DNA of 40,501 nucleotides from the NCBI GenBank assembly GCA_016342285.1, contig JAEINQ010000062.1, positions 1 to 40,501 on the forward strand, written 5' to 3'. This document shows positions 7,820 through 15,193 of the stretch, in pieces. Within the stretch, counting starts at the first letter, position 1; each line of letters begins with the position of its first letter. Below the pieces are notes generated by a model. That model saw only the letters and a program-made list of their open reading frames with translations, was not told where the DNA came from and did no database searches. The DNA is from Desulfobacterales bacterium. Lineage in GTDB: Bacteria; Desulfobacterota; Desulfobacteria; Desulfobacterales; JAEINQ01. The position numbers and the translations under genes were made by a program.

Positions 7820-8544
7820 CAGCGCCCCCCTTCCCCGGACCCGTCATCGATCCGGCCATCGAGAAAATCGATCCGACGGTCGGCATAGGCGGCCATCTCG
7901 GCCTCATGGGTAACCATGACGATGGTGATCCCCTGTCTCTGGTTGAAATCCTGAAGAAGTTCCATGATTTCTTTGCTTCGGGCGCTGTCGAGATTGCCCG
8001 TGGGTTCATCGGCAAACAGCACCTTGGGCTCGCTGACAATGGCCCGGGCAATGGCCACCCGCTGCTGCTGCCCGCCGGAGAGTTCGCCGGGGGTATGGTG
8101 GGCCCAGTTCTCCAAACCCACCATTGCCAGGGCGGCCCGTGCCTGCTCGCGGCGCCGGCCCAGGGGAACCTTGCGGTAGATCAGGGGAAGCTCCACGTTT
8201 TCCAGGGCCGACGTTCGGTTGAGCAGGTTGAAGCCCTGAAAGACAAAGCCGAGGTAATGCCGTCGCAACAGGGCACGCTGGTCCCGGCTCAGGCTGCCCA
8301 CATCCACCCCGTCAAACCGGTAGGTGCCGGCCGTGGGGGTATCAAGGCAGCCCAGAATGTTCATGCAAGTAGACTTTCCCGATCCGGAAGGGCCCATCAC
8401 CGCCACGAATTCACCGCCATGAATGGCAAAGTCGATGCCGTCCAGGGCGTTTATGGCCGCATGGCCCCGGCCATAAACCTTGGCGACTCCGGAAAAATCA
8501 ATCAGCACAGGCTCGGAAACCTTGTCACGATGCATGGGGGTCAT
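7819..8544 (-). CDS. MacB/LolD-type ABC transporter ATP-binding protein
   Basis: This 241-residue ATPase has Walker A (GPSGSGKST), Q-loop region (FVFQGFNLL), signature (LSGGQQQRVAIARA), Walker B (VLFADEPTGNLDS) and H-loop (VTHE), all intact. It belongs to the MacB/LolD/FtsE subfamily. It overlaps the upstream adaptor gene by 4 bases and the downstream permease gene by 1 base, so synthesis is coupled. It powers the export complex from the cytoplasmic face. Confidence 0.95.
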   Translation of the reverse strand: MTPMHRDKVSEPVLIDFSGVAKVYGRGHAAINALDGIDFAIHGGEFVAVMGPSGSGKSTCMNILGCLDTPTAGTYRFDGVDVGSLSRDQRALLRRHYLGFVFQGFNLLNRTSALENVELPLIYRKVPLGRRREQARAALAMVGLENWAHHTPGELSGGQQQRVAIARAIVSEPKVLFADEPTGNLDSARSKEIMELLQDFNQRQGITIVMVTHEAEMAAYADRRIDFLDGRIDDGSGEGGR

Positions 8545-9827
8545 GACGCTTCACTCACGGATTCCACCACCAGTTCCTGGTCCGGATTGAGATTACCGTC
8601 GGTGACCTCAGTGAAGCTGCCGTCGCTGACCCCGGTACCGATGGTCACGGCAACCGGATGCCCCTGCTCCAGAACCCAGACCTTCTGCTTTCTGCCCTTT
8701 GTCACTTCATTTTCCTTGCCGGCTTTTTGGCCTCTCCGATGGCGAGGGCCGGGAAGCAGGGAACGGATGAATCCACGGCCCTGCTCTTTTCCCTGGGACT
8801 GGGAAGGGGTGAAGCGCAACGCCGTATTGGGCACCATGACCACGTCCGCCACCTTTTCGACCGTGATATCCGCGGTGGCGGTCATGCCCGGACGAAGCAG
8901 CAGGTCGTTATTTTCCACATTCAAAATGGTCTTGTAGGTCACCACGCCGTCGGTGGTTGACGAGGCAAAGCGCACCTGCTCGATGCGCGTGGCAAAATTG
9001 CGGTCCGGATAGGCATCCACCGTAAATATCGCCGCCTGCCCCTCTTTGACCTGGCCCACATCCGCCTCGTCCACATCCACCTGAAGATCCATGCGCGTCA
9101 GATCCTCGGCCAGGGTGAAAAGGACCGGAGCCGACAGAGAGGCGGCCACGGTCTGGCCGGTCTCCACACCGCGGGACAAAACAATGCCGTTGATCGGGGA
9201 ATAAATAACGGTCTTGGCCAGATCCGTCTCATCGAGCTTAAGATCGGCCATGGCCTCGTCGATGGCGGCCGAAGCGGCGGTCACGTCGGCTTCGGCCCTC
9301 TCCGCGGCGGCTTCGGCCGCTGCCAGGTCTTCTTCCGACGGCATCTTTCCCCCGGTCAGTTCCCGGGTCTTTTGATAGCGCCGCAAGGTGTTTTCTTTTT
9401 CCTTCAAGGTGGCTTGGGCCTGCCGGAGGCCGGCCCGGGCCGAAACCAGGGCCGCCCGGGACTTCATCACCGCAGCCTCGAATTTGGTACTGTCCAGGCG
9501 GGCCAGGGGCTGGCCTTTTTCAACCCGGTCGTTATAATCGGCCTCCACGGTCTTGATGATGCCGGAAAGCTCACTGCCCACAACCACTTCATTGGTGGCG
9601 GCCAGGCTTCCGGTGGCGGTCACCCGGACCACGATGGTGCCCCTGGTCACCGGCTGGGTCTTGTACCGAACCGGCGGCTCGACAGCCAGGATCCGCCATG
9701 CAAAAACCGCGGCCGTCAGACCCATGGCCGCGGCTGTCCAGAAAATCCATCGCTTCAGGCGGGTCCTGTTTTTCGTCGGGCCGAGGCCGATGGTGGCCTC
9801 GATGGATGAATCAGATCGGCTTTCCAT
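8541..9827 (-). CDS. MacA/HlyD-type periplasmic adaptor (membrane fusion protein)
   Basis: This adaptor of about 428 residues has one N-terminal membrane helix (WIFWTAAAMGLTAAVFAW). A barrel-sandwich/lipoyl half follows (TATGSLAATNEVVVGSELSG), then a long alpha-hairpin with Ala/Glu/Lys repeats (about residues 105-200). The second lipoyl half is IYSPINGIVLSRGVETGQTV, before beta-barrel and membrane-proximal domains. A low-complexity basic insert (about 345-385, rich in K, R and G) precedes the last strand. It bridges the ABC permease and the outer-membrane channel. The ATG at 9827 and a TTG at 9836 are both possible starts; neither has a strong ribosome site. Confidence 0.92.
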   Translation of the reverse strand: MESRSDSSIEATIGLGPTKNRTRLKRWIFWTAAAMGLTAAVFAWRILAVEPPVRYKTQPVTRGTIVVRVTATGSLAATNEVVVGSELSGIIKTVEADYNDRVEKGQPLARLDSTKFEAAVMKSRAALVSARAGLRQAQATLKEKENTLRRYQKTRELTGGKMPSEEDLAAAEAAAERAEADVTAASAAIDEAMADLKLDETDLAKTVIYSPINGIVLSRGVETGQTVAASLSAPVLFTLAEDLTRMDLQVDVDEADVGQVKEGQAAIFTVDAYPDRNFATRIEQVRFASSTTDGVVTYKTILNVENNDLLLRPGMTATADITVEKVADVVMVPNTALRFTPSQSQGKEQGRGFIRSLLPGPRHRRGQKAGKENEVTKGRKQKVWVLEQGHPVAVTIGTGVSDGSFTEVTDGNLNPDQELVVESVSEAS

Positions 9828-9899
9828 AATGGTCAACGCTTTCTTGACAAACTCTTAAAAAGTCAAAATGCAACTTTTTGCGAGAGATTTAAGTATTCG

Positions 9900-9971
9900 G
9901 TGTTAAGTTTTAAGAATTTGAAATTAAAATACTTTTTTATTTCTTAACACTTAAAACTTGAAACCTAACAC
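9900..9971. repeat. AT-rich imperfect palindrome between channel and adaptor genes
   Basis: AAGTTTTAAG (9905-9914) pairs with CTTAAAACTT (9950-9959), with GTGTTA and TAACAC further out and a second CTTAACAC copy between them. Composition is far more AT-rich than the neighbouring genes. It sits in the 180-base gap of the exporter operon. It looks like one of the palindromic intergenic elements common in such genomes. Confidence 0.5.
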
Positions 9972-10018
9972 GGATGAATTCAGCTTTTTACGAAGCCATC
10001 TTTCTTGTGGATAGGCCA

Positions 10019-11455
10019 TCACGAAGCCGATGATCCGGCGAACGCCCACCCCCCGCCCAATGCCTTGTAAATCCGCACCAGATCGGAAAGGCGTTTTCCC
10101 CGGCTCTGAACCTGTTGGCTTTCAAATGAGAGCAAGGCGCGCTGGGCATCGAGCACCGTGGAAAAACCCACCATCCCCGCCTCGTATTGCTGGCCGGCCA
10201 GTTGCGCCGCCGACCGGGCCGATTGGGCGGCCGCCTGGAGCAGCCGGTATTTTTCCTGTTCACGGGCATAGGCCACCAACGCGTTTTCCACCTCTTCCAG
10301 GGCGCCCAGGACCGCCGCTTCATAGGACAGCAGGGCCTGTTCCTGGACAGCGGACTGGATTTCGATCCGGCTTCGAACGGCGCCGGCATCAAAGACGGCC
10401 CAGCTCACCGACGGGCCGATCCTCCAGGTCCGGCTGGCCGATTGCACCAATTCGTCGAGTCTTAAGGCCTCCAGACCGATGCTGCCACTCAGGGTAAACT
10501 TGGGATAAAGATCGGCGGTGGCCACCCCCACACGGGCTGTTTCAGCGGCCAGGGTCCGCTCGGCCTTGCGGATGTCGGGCCGGCGGCGCAGGGTATCGGC
10601 CGGCACGCCCACAGCCAGTTCCACGGCAACGTCGGGAAGCGGAGCGATCGTTGACAATTGGCTGTGAAGCGACCCGGGCGCCTGGCCCGTCAAAACAGCC
10701 AGGCTGTTCAAGGACGCTTCCAGGCTGGTTTTCAGGTCGGGGATCTCAGCCCGGGCGCTTTGCAGGCTGGTGCGGGCCTGTTCGGCCGCCAGGGCATCGC
10801 CGGAACCGGCCCGGTAAGCGGCGTCGACCAGTTCAAAGGTCTGCTGCTGGGCCGCCACCCGGGCTTCCACCACCGCCAGGCGGGCCTGGTCGGTCCGCAG
10901 ATCGATGTAGCTCACGGCCACTTCGGCCAGGAGCGACACCATGACATCGTTGAGCTTCTCCCGGCTGGCTTCAAGATCCGCCTGGGACGCCTCCACGGAA
11001 CGCCGCACACCGCCGAAGATGTCGATCTCCCAGGAGGCGTCGAAACCCGTCGAATAAAGCTCCGATTCACCGGTGTCGGTGCCGCTTTTTCTGATCGAAC
11101 CGGTGGCATCAACGGCAGGGAAACGGTCCGCCCGGCTGCCCATGCGCTGAGCCCTGGCTTTTCGAATGCCGGCCAGGGCCTGTTTCACGTCCAGGTTTTG
11201 AGACGCGGCCTTCCGGATCAAGGCGGTAAGGATCGGGTCATCAATGGTCTCCCACCATCGGGCCAGGACAGCCGAATCGTTTTCACCGGTGGCCAGCCCA
11301 CCAACAGCAGCGGTGTTCCAGGCGGCCGGAACCGTCATGTCCGGGACGCTGTAGTCCGGACCCACCGCCGCGCAGCCGGCAAGGGCCAGCAGAAAAAGCG
11401 CCGGCCACAGGCAGTAGCCCTTGAAACGGCATTTCGGTTGATGTGCTCGATTCAT
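10019..11455 (-). CDS. TolC/NodT-family outer-membrane efflux lipoprotein
   Basis: This 478-residue outer-membrane factor is the exit duct of the exporter. It starts at the ATG at 11455, giving a lipoprotein signal (ALFLLALAGC, lipidated C28) followed by the NodT-type AVGPDY motif. The body shows the two repeated alpha-helical barrel halves typical of the family (ADLEASREKLNDVMVSLLAE and LLSYEAAVLGALEEVENALV). First gene of the four-gene minus-strand operon; the frame is open to 11530 but that extension would place the signal peptide internally. It acts with the adaptor, ATPase and permease encoded downstream. Confidence 0.92.
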   Translation of the reverse strand: MNRAHQPKCRFKGYCLWPALFLLALAGCAAVGPDYSVPDMTVPAAWNTAAVGGLATGENDSAVLARWWETIDDPILTALIRKAASQNLDVKQALAGIRKARAQRMGSRADRFPAVDATGSIRKSGTDTGESELYSTGFDASWEIDIFGGVRRSVEASQADLEASREKLNDVMVSLLAEVAVSYIDLRTDQARLAVVEARVAAQQQTFELVDAAYRAGSGDALAAEQARTSLQSARAEIPDLKTSLEASLNSLAVLTGQAPGSLHSQLSTIAPLPDVAVELAVGVPADTLRRRPDIRKAERTLAAETARVGVATADLYPKFTLSGSIGLEALRLDELVQSASRTWRIGPSVSWAVFDAGAVRSRIEIQSAVQEQALLSYEAAVLGALEEVENALVAYAREQEKYRLLQAAAQSARSAAQLAGQQYEAGMVGFSTVLDAQRALLSFESQQVQSRGKRLSDLVRIYKALGGGWAFAGSSAS

Positions 11456-11530
11456 GTTCCCGGAACACTCCCTTCTTGTTCGCCCAGATGGGCTGTCAGC
11501 CTTTGGACAAACTGCGTCCGCGGCCGCCAT

Positions 11531-11991
11531 GCGGCGTTGCGGCCTTTTCTAAAACCTAAGTTGAGCGATTGTCGAGGCTTGCCCGCCTTTGGCGTGTTGC
11601 CGCAGATACAAGGAAGATGTTTTTCCGCTATAGTTCTTTATGCGGGAAGGCATCTGACGCTGTAGGTGCGGTTAGATCGGCAATCCCAAAGGGTTTTAAA
11701 TTTCGAAAGACAAAATAGGATTTTTATCTTTTAATATCGTTTACTTATACTCTATTTCGAAATTTTAAACGCTCAGTTTAGGAAAAATGTTCATCACGCC
11801 TTGGCGTGACTGCGCGTTTCGAATTCGGCCGCGCCTTGCTCAGACAGCCTGATCCCTGTTTATCCACGGGCTGCTATGGGGGTAAAGTCGGCCCGGAATC
11901 CATTCCGGTTACATTTTGTAAAAAAACAGTCTCTCTCTTGGTCGATCTGGCTGTGCTATAATCGTACCGGTATCCTCCAAAAGACGTCCCG
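11531..11991. other. divergent intergenic region with a long palindrome
   Basis: This lies between the exporter operon (minus) and the metallopeptidase gene (plus). It contains an AT-rich 16-bp inverted repeat, GTTTTAAATTTCGAAA (11693-11708) and TTTCGAAATTTTAAAC (11755-11770), with one mismatch. A TCACGCCTTGGCGTGA hairpin near 11795 closely resembles the small hairpin in repeat R2. The sequence TTGAGCGATTGTCGAG near 11561 occurs inverted beside R2 copy B. No gene is seen; promoters for both flanking units probably lie here. Confidence 0.5.
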
Positions 11992-12027
11992 GTGCGACCG
12001 CCGCCCCTTACACCCCGGAGACCGACC

Positions 12028-12402
12028 ATGAAACTGACCCGAGAACAGTTCGAACAGGCCGTAGAGCAGGCCATCTCCCGTCTTCCGGAGGAAATCCGCG
12101 CCCGAATGGAGAACCTGGCCGTCATCGTGGAAAACCGCCCTTCCGCTGACCTGCTGGCGGAGATGGGGTTCGAACCGGACGAGACGCTCTTCGGACTCTA
12201 CACCGGCATCCCCCTGCCCCAGCGCTCGGCCACCGAGCCACCCCTGTACCCCGACGAAATCCTGATCTTCCGCGAACCCCTGGAACAGTTCTGCCGCACC
12301 ATCGAAGAACTCGAAGACGAGATCGAAATCACCGTGGCCCACGAGGTGGCCCATTTCCTCGGCATCGGCGAGGAGCGGCTGGCCGAACTGGGCTATGCCT
12401 GA
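12028..12402 (+). CDS. zincin-type small metallopeptidase (COG3824 family)
   Basis: This 124-residue cytoplasmic protein has a C-terminal HExxH zinc-binding motif (H105-E106-V-A-H109, then FLGIGEERL), characteristic of the Zincin_1 family, with normal length. The ATG at 12028 follows CCGGAG at good spacing; an earlier in-frame ATG at 11992 would add a proline-rich, unlikely segment. The biological substrate of the family is not established. It stands alone, followed after 127 bases by the methyltransferase gene. Confidence 0.88.
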   Translation: MKLTREQFEQAVEQAISRLPEEIRARMENLAVIVENRPSADLLAEMGFEPDETLFGLYTGIPLPQRSATEPPLYPDEILIFREPLEQFCRTIEELEDEIEITVAHEVAHFLGIGEERLAELGYA

Positions 12403-12455
12403 GATTAAAACTTGCCACGATAGCTTTTGTGACGGGCGGCGTCGGTTGACTTAAC

Positions 12456-12491
12456 CCAAGGCAGCTGAAACAATGGGCGCCTCTGCCTTGG
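12456..12491. other. 9-bp inverted repeat upstream of methyltransferase
   Basis: CCAAGGCAG (12456-12464) and CTGCCTTGG (12483-12491) form a perfect stem with an 18-base loop. There is no T-run, so it is unlikely to be an intrinsic terminator. It could be an operator or a leader structure of the following gene. Confidence 0.35.
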
Positions 12492-12529
12492 CGTATCGGT
12501 GCTAAAATTACAGCAAAAAAGGAGATCAA

Positions 12530-13165
12530 ATGCCGGAAAATGAAAGCAGTAAGTATCTCGAACAGGTTTACTCAGCCAGTGACAACCGTGCCCTAAAAGA
12601 AGCTTACGACCAATGGTCGGATAAATACGACGCCCATGTGACCGGCTTCGGCTATCAGATTCCAGCCGTGGCGTCATGCCTGTTCGGCCGCTATGTGGCC
12701 CCGGATACCGGGCCGTTTCTTGATGCCGGCACCGGAACCGGGCTGATGGGAGAAATGCTCGACATTTTGGGATACCAAGGCCAGGTGGCCATCGACCTGT
12801 CCAAAGGAATGCTGGCCCGGGCAGCCGCTCGGGGGGTATATACCGAATTGCGGGAAATGGTGCTGGGCGAAAAACTCGATTTTGCCGACAACCACTTCGG
12901 GGCCTGTCAGTCCATCGGTGTTTTCACCGCGGGTCACGCCCCGGCATCCGCTTTCGACGAACTGGTCCGGATCGTCAGGCCCGGCGGTCACATTGTCTTC
13001 AGCCTCATGGAACGCCTCTATGAAGAGGGCGACTTCAAGGAAAAATTGGAGGGGCTGGAAACTGCAAAAAAATGGACCCAGGTAGCCCGGACCCGTCCGT
13101 TTCCCGGTCTGCCGTTGGAGGATCCGGACCTGATGCATCAGGTCTTCGTCTACCGGGTCCTGTAA
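12530..13165 (+). CDS. class I SAM-dependent methyltransferase
   Basis: This 211-residue protein has motif I at residues 63-71 (FLDAGTGTG), an acidic post-I loop (VAIDLSKGMLARA) and a motif IV/V region (RPGGHIVFSLMERLY). The N-terminal YDQWSDKYDAHV resembles METTL27/WBSCR27-like small-molecule methyltransferases. AAGGAG lies in front of the ATG. The substrate is unknown and the neighbours do not help. A palindromic intergenic repeat follows its stop. Confidence 0.88.
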   Translation: MPENESSKYLEQVYSASDNRALKEAYDQWSDKYDAHVTGFGYQIPAVASCLFGRYVAPDTGPFLDAGTGTGLMGEMLDILGYQGQVAIDLSKGMLARAAARGVYTELREMVLGEKLDFADNHFGACQSIGVFTAGHAPASAFDELVRIVRPGGHIVFSLMERLYEEGDFKEKLEGLETAKKWTQVARTRPFPGLPLEDPDLMHQVFVYRVL

Positions 13166-13178
13166 AACGTCCGCTTAA

Positions 13179-13255
13179 ACCGCGAAGGCACAACGGGCTC
13201 AAAGAAGAGAATTGAATTCGAAGTGTTAACTTTGTGCCCGTTGTGCCTTTGTGGT
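13179..13255. repeat. palindromic intergenic element P1 (ACCAC-ended)
   Basis: Left arm 13179-13204 (ACC...GCACAACGGGCTCAAAG) and right arm 13230-13255 (CTTTGTGCCCGTTGTGCC...GGT) are complementary over 26 bases with three mismatches. It lies just past the methyltransferase and before the convergent cytochrome c' gene. A T-run follows on the plus strand (13265-13272), so it can act as a terminator. Confidence 0.75.
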
Positions 13256-13301
13256 AAATTTGGATTTTTTTTACGATCCCATCAATGGTTGGCCGTTCAA
13301 G

Positions 13302-13772
13302 TTAAAACGCGCCGCGATAGGCCTTGTGGCAGGCACCGCAGCTTGCCTGGACCTCTCCCACCCCAGCCGCAACTGCCGCCTTGTCCCCGGCAGCGGCACC
13401 GTCGTTGACCTTCTGGGCGGCGGCGCGGAACGTTTCCGCGGCAGCCTCGAAATCGGCTGGAGCCGCCCCGGTGAAATACTTCCCCTTTCCCGTATAGGCG
13501 CTTTCGTGCTTTTCCCGGTACAGGGGCGGCATCACTCTTCCCATGACCTCCACCGAAGCGGCGTTGGCCGCAATATCGGCCAGGGTGCCGGCTTCAAACT
13601 TTTTCCCGATGTCGCCCAGGTTGAGCTTTATGGCCTGCATCATCGCCTTCCGGGCCGCCACCACCTGCTGGGGACTTCCATCCGCCACAGGCAGCACGCC
13701 GCCGGCCCACAAAAGCCCGGCCACCGCCAGCACCAAAATCCCTGCACCCGTCCACATTTTCAGAATTCTCAT
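13302..13772 (-). CDS. cytochrome c'
   Basis: This 156-residue periplasmic haem protein has a signal peptide (residues 1-24), a four-helix bundle and the C-terminal haem site C145-G-A-C148-H149-K, all typical of cytochrome c' (class II c-type). Family members bind NO or CO on a five-coordinate haem and are linked to nitrosative-stress defence. AAGGAGG precedes the ATG. Palindromic elements flank it on both sides (13179-13255 and 13956-14036). It sits near a superoxide-reductase-like gene and a cytochrome bd oxidase, consistent with handling of reactive small molecules. Confidence 0.92.
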   Translation of the reverse strand: MRILKMWTGAGILVLAVAGLLWAGGVLPVADGSPQQVVAARKAMMQAIKLNLGDIGKKFEAGTLADIAANAASVEVMGRVMPPLYREKHESAYTGKGKYFTGAAPADFEAAAETFRAAAQKVNDGAAAGDKAAVAAGVGEVQASCGACHKAYRGAF

Positions 13773-13955
13773 GGTTTGCCTCCTTACCTTTAGTTGGTTA
13801 CCTGACCTGAGTCGCTTGAAAACAAAGACCCCGGAGTTGAAAAGCCAGACGTTGGTTTGCCCCTGAAGCCAGATGGGTCGCCATTGCCGATCCGTGTGGG
13901 CCAGCCAACTTTGATGCTTTCGTAAAAAGTCACAAACATGCCAATTTTTTCATTC
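13773..13955. other. intergenic with a degenerate R1-like fragment
   Basis: No gene. Bases about 13842-13868 (CCAGACGTTGGTTTGCCCCTGAAG) resemble the 5' module of repeat R1 (CCAGACTTTGGGTTGCCCCTGGAAG in copy 2), so this may be a decayed partial copy. The cytochrome c' promoter is expected here. Confidence 0.4.
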
Positions 13956-14036
13956 ACCACGAAGAGCACGAAGCACACGAAGCTGAAATCATTATGTATT
14001 ATTATAACCCTTCGTGTGCTTCGTGTCCTGCGTGGT
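13956..14036. repeat. palindromic intergenic element P2 (ACCAC-ended)
   Basis: Left arm 13956-13982 (ACCACGAAGAGCACGAAGCA...) and right arm 14010-14036 (...TGCTTCGTGTCCTGCGTGGT) are complementary over 27 bases with three mismatches around an AT-rich 27-base centre. It shares the ACCAC/GTGGT ends with P1. The two elements bracket the cytochrome c' gene. Confidence 0.75.
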
Positions 14037-14076
14037 AAAAAATGGAGTTTTTACGGGTCTGTCAACTTTCAAGGTT

Positions 14077-14724
14077 TCAACTGTTGAGAAAAATCGCCAG
14101 AAGGCCGTGGATCAGGGCCAGCACCGCCAGGAGCTGACCCGTGCGTCGGTGGACGGGTATTTTCACGGGTATCCACCGCCGGCCCGAGGCGACCTGAAAC
14201 CCCGCAAGAAGCAGGTTGACGATTCCCAGTGCCAGCACCACGAGCCCCAGCCCCCGACGACCGCCCGACGCTGGCGGCGTCGGCCCGGAGCGGCCTGTTT
14301 CGCCCCCCACCGCTGACGGTGGGGCCGCGGCCGAAACCGTCAGCGCGGGTGTCCGGACCGTGGCCTCAGCCGGACCGGCGCTGCCGTGAATGTTGCAGTG
14401 GGCCTGGGCATGAAACGTGGTTGCGCCCTGAACCGTGTAGGTGATCTCCCGGGTGAAATTTTCGTCTTCCGGCCGGCGGTCCGCCGCAAATTCCCAGCGC
14501 CCGATCTCCGTTTCACCGACGGCGACAAAGACCCAGTCGGTGAAGTGAAAGAAATTGTTCCCCTCATGGGTCACAAAGACCCGCACGGTAATGATGGATC
14601 CCGGCTTGGCCTCGGCCGGAACCGCCAGCCTGACCGCCGACGGATCGGCCCCGGCGGTTGCGGGCAGACAGACCGAGGACAACAGGACGGCGATGATCAA
14701 TCCGGAAAGGCGGAAAAAATTCAC
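14077..14724 (-). CDS. membrane-anchored superoxide-reductase-like protein
   Basis: The start is the GTG at 14724, which has GGGAGG six bases upstream and gives a clean signal peptide (MNFFRLSGLIIAVLLSS). The exported domain (about residues 30-130) resembles the iron centre II domain of desulfoferrodoxin/neelaredoxin. It has H53 and H60 in VTHEGNNFFHFTDW, and H109, C110 and H113 in AHCNIHG, matching the SOR C-N-x-H site. A Pro/Gly-rich linker and two C-terminal membrane helices (GLGLVVLALGIVNLLLAGF and LLAVLALIHGLLAIF) follow, unlike soluble SOR. It probably acts at the outer face of the membrane, perhaps on superoxide. The HPM-type spacing is altered, so activity is uncertain. Confidence 0.75.
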   Translation of the reverse strand: MNFFRLSGLIIAVLLSSVCLPATAGADPSAVRLAVPAEAKPGSIITVRVFVTHEGNNFFHFTDWVFVAVGETEIGRWEFAADRRPEDENFTREITYTVQGATTFHAQAHCNIHGSAGPAEATVRTPALTVSAAAPPSAVGGETGRSGPTPPASGGRRGLGLVVLALGIVNLLLAGFQVASGRRWIPVKIPVHRRTGQLLAVLALIHGLLAIFLNS

Positions 14725-14867
14725 TTCGACCTCCCAATGCAACGGTCAGGTCAAGGATTGCAGCCAGCGCGTCGCGCGTTCAGCAACAAAAATAGAATAA
14801 CGGATGAGGGCGGGCGATAGACCGTAACAATACGAACCATTATATGTCAGTGGCACAAATACACAAG

Positions 14868-15036
14868 TCATAAGCGTTCACAGGGCATCACGCCGAGGCG
14901 TGACTTTGTTCCCGGGCATTTGAAGTACAATAGAGACCGTCTGCATGCCCGGCGCCTCGCATCTACGGCACCCTGTAAACGCTTACCGTGCGAGGGGTTG
15001 GAACTTCGTATCCTTTCAACTCCGTGAACAGTTACC
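14868..15036 (-). repeat. dispersed structured repeat R2, copy B (inverted)
   Basis: This is the reverse complement of copy A (6435-6603) over about 170 bases, including outer arms ATAAGCGTTCACAGGG (14870-14885) and CCCTGTAAACGCTTAC (14971-14986), the GCCGGGCAT/ATGCCCGG inner stem and the TCACGCC/GGCGTGA hairpin. The short motif GGGCGGGCGATAG lies near both copies in the same genomic orientation (6424-6436 and 14808-14820). It lies between the CydX-like gene and the SOR-like gene. Confidence 0.85.
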
Positions 15037-15076
15037 ACAAGTCGATCTCGACAATCGCTCAACTCGGGTCTAAAGC

Positions 15077-15193
15077 TCAGCAGCTTAGAATCCACCGGAC
15101 CGCCGAGGCCAGCAGGGCCGTGGCGGCCAGGCCGGTGCACCACAAAACCACGAACCACAACCACTGGCGGCCGGTTTCAGTAAGCGCTCTCAT
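15077..15193 (-). CDS. CydX-like small subunit of cytochrome bd oxidase
   Basis: A 38-residue single-helix protein begins at the ATG at 15193, inside the last codons of cydB (17-base overlap in another frame), with AAAGG in front. It has Trp-rich hydrophobic character (RQWLWFVVLWCTGLAATALL, then ASAVRWILSC), like CydX/DUF2474-type subunits encoded after cydAB. In E. coli, CydX stabilises the haem d site. Position, overlap, size and topology all agree; direct homology cannot be tested here. Confidence 0.72.
   Translation of the reverse strand: MRALTETGRQWLWFVVLWCTGLAATALLASAVRWILSC

Noticed and set aside
7046..7888. 280-codon open frame on the plus strand
   Set aside because: It is the antisense of the ABC permease gene.
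13179..14036. CRISPR-like repeats
   Set aside because: There are only two palindromes with different sequences and a gene between them; no regular spacers.
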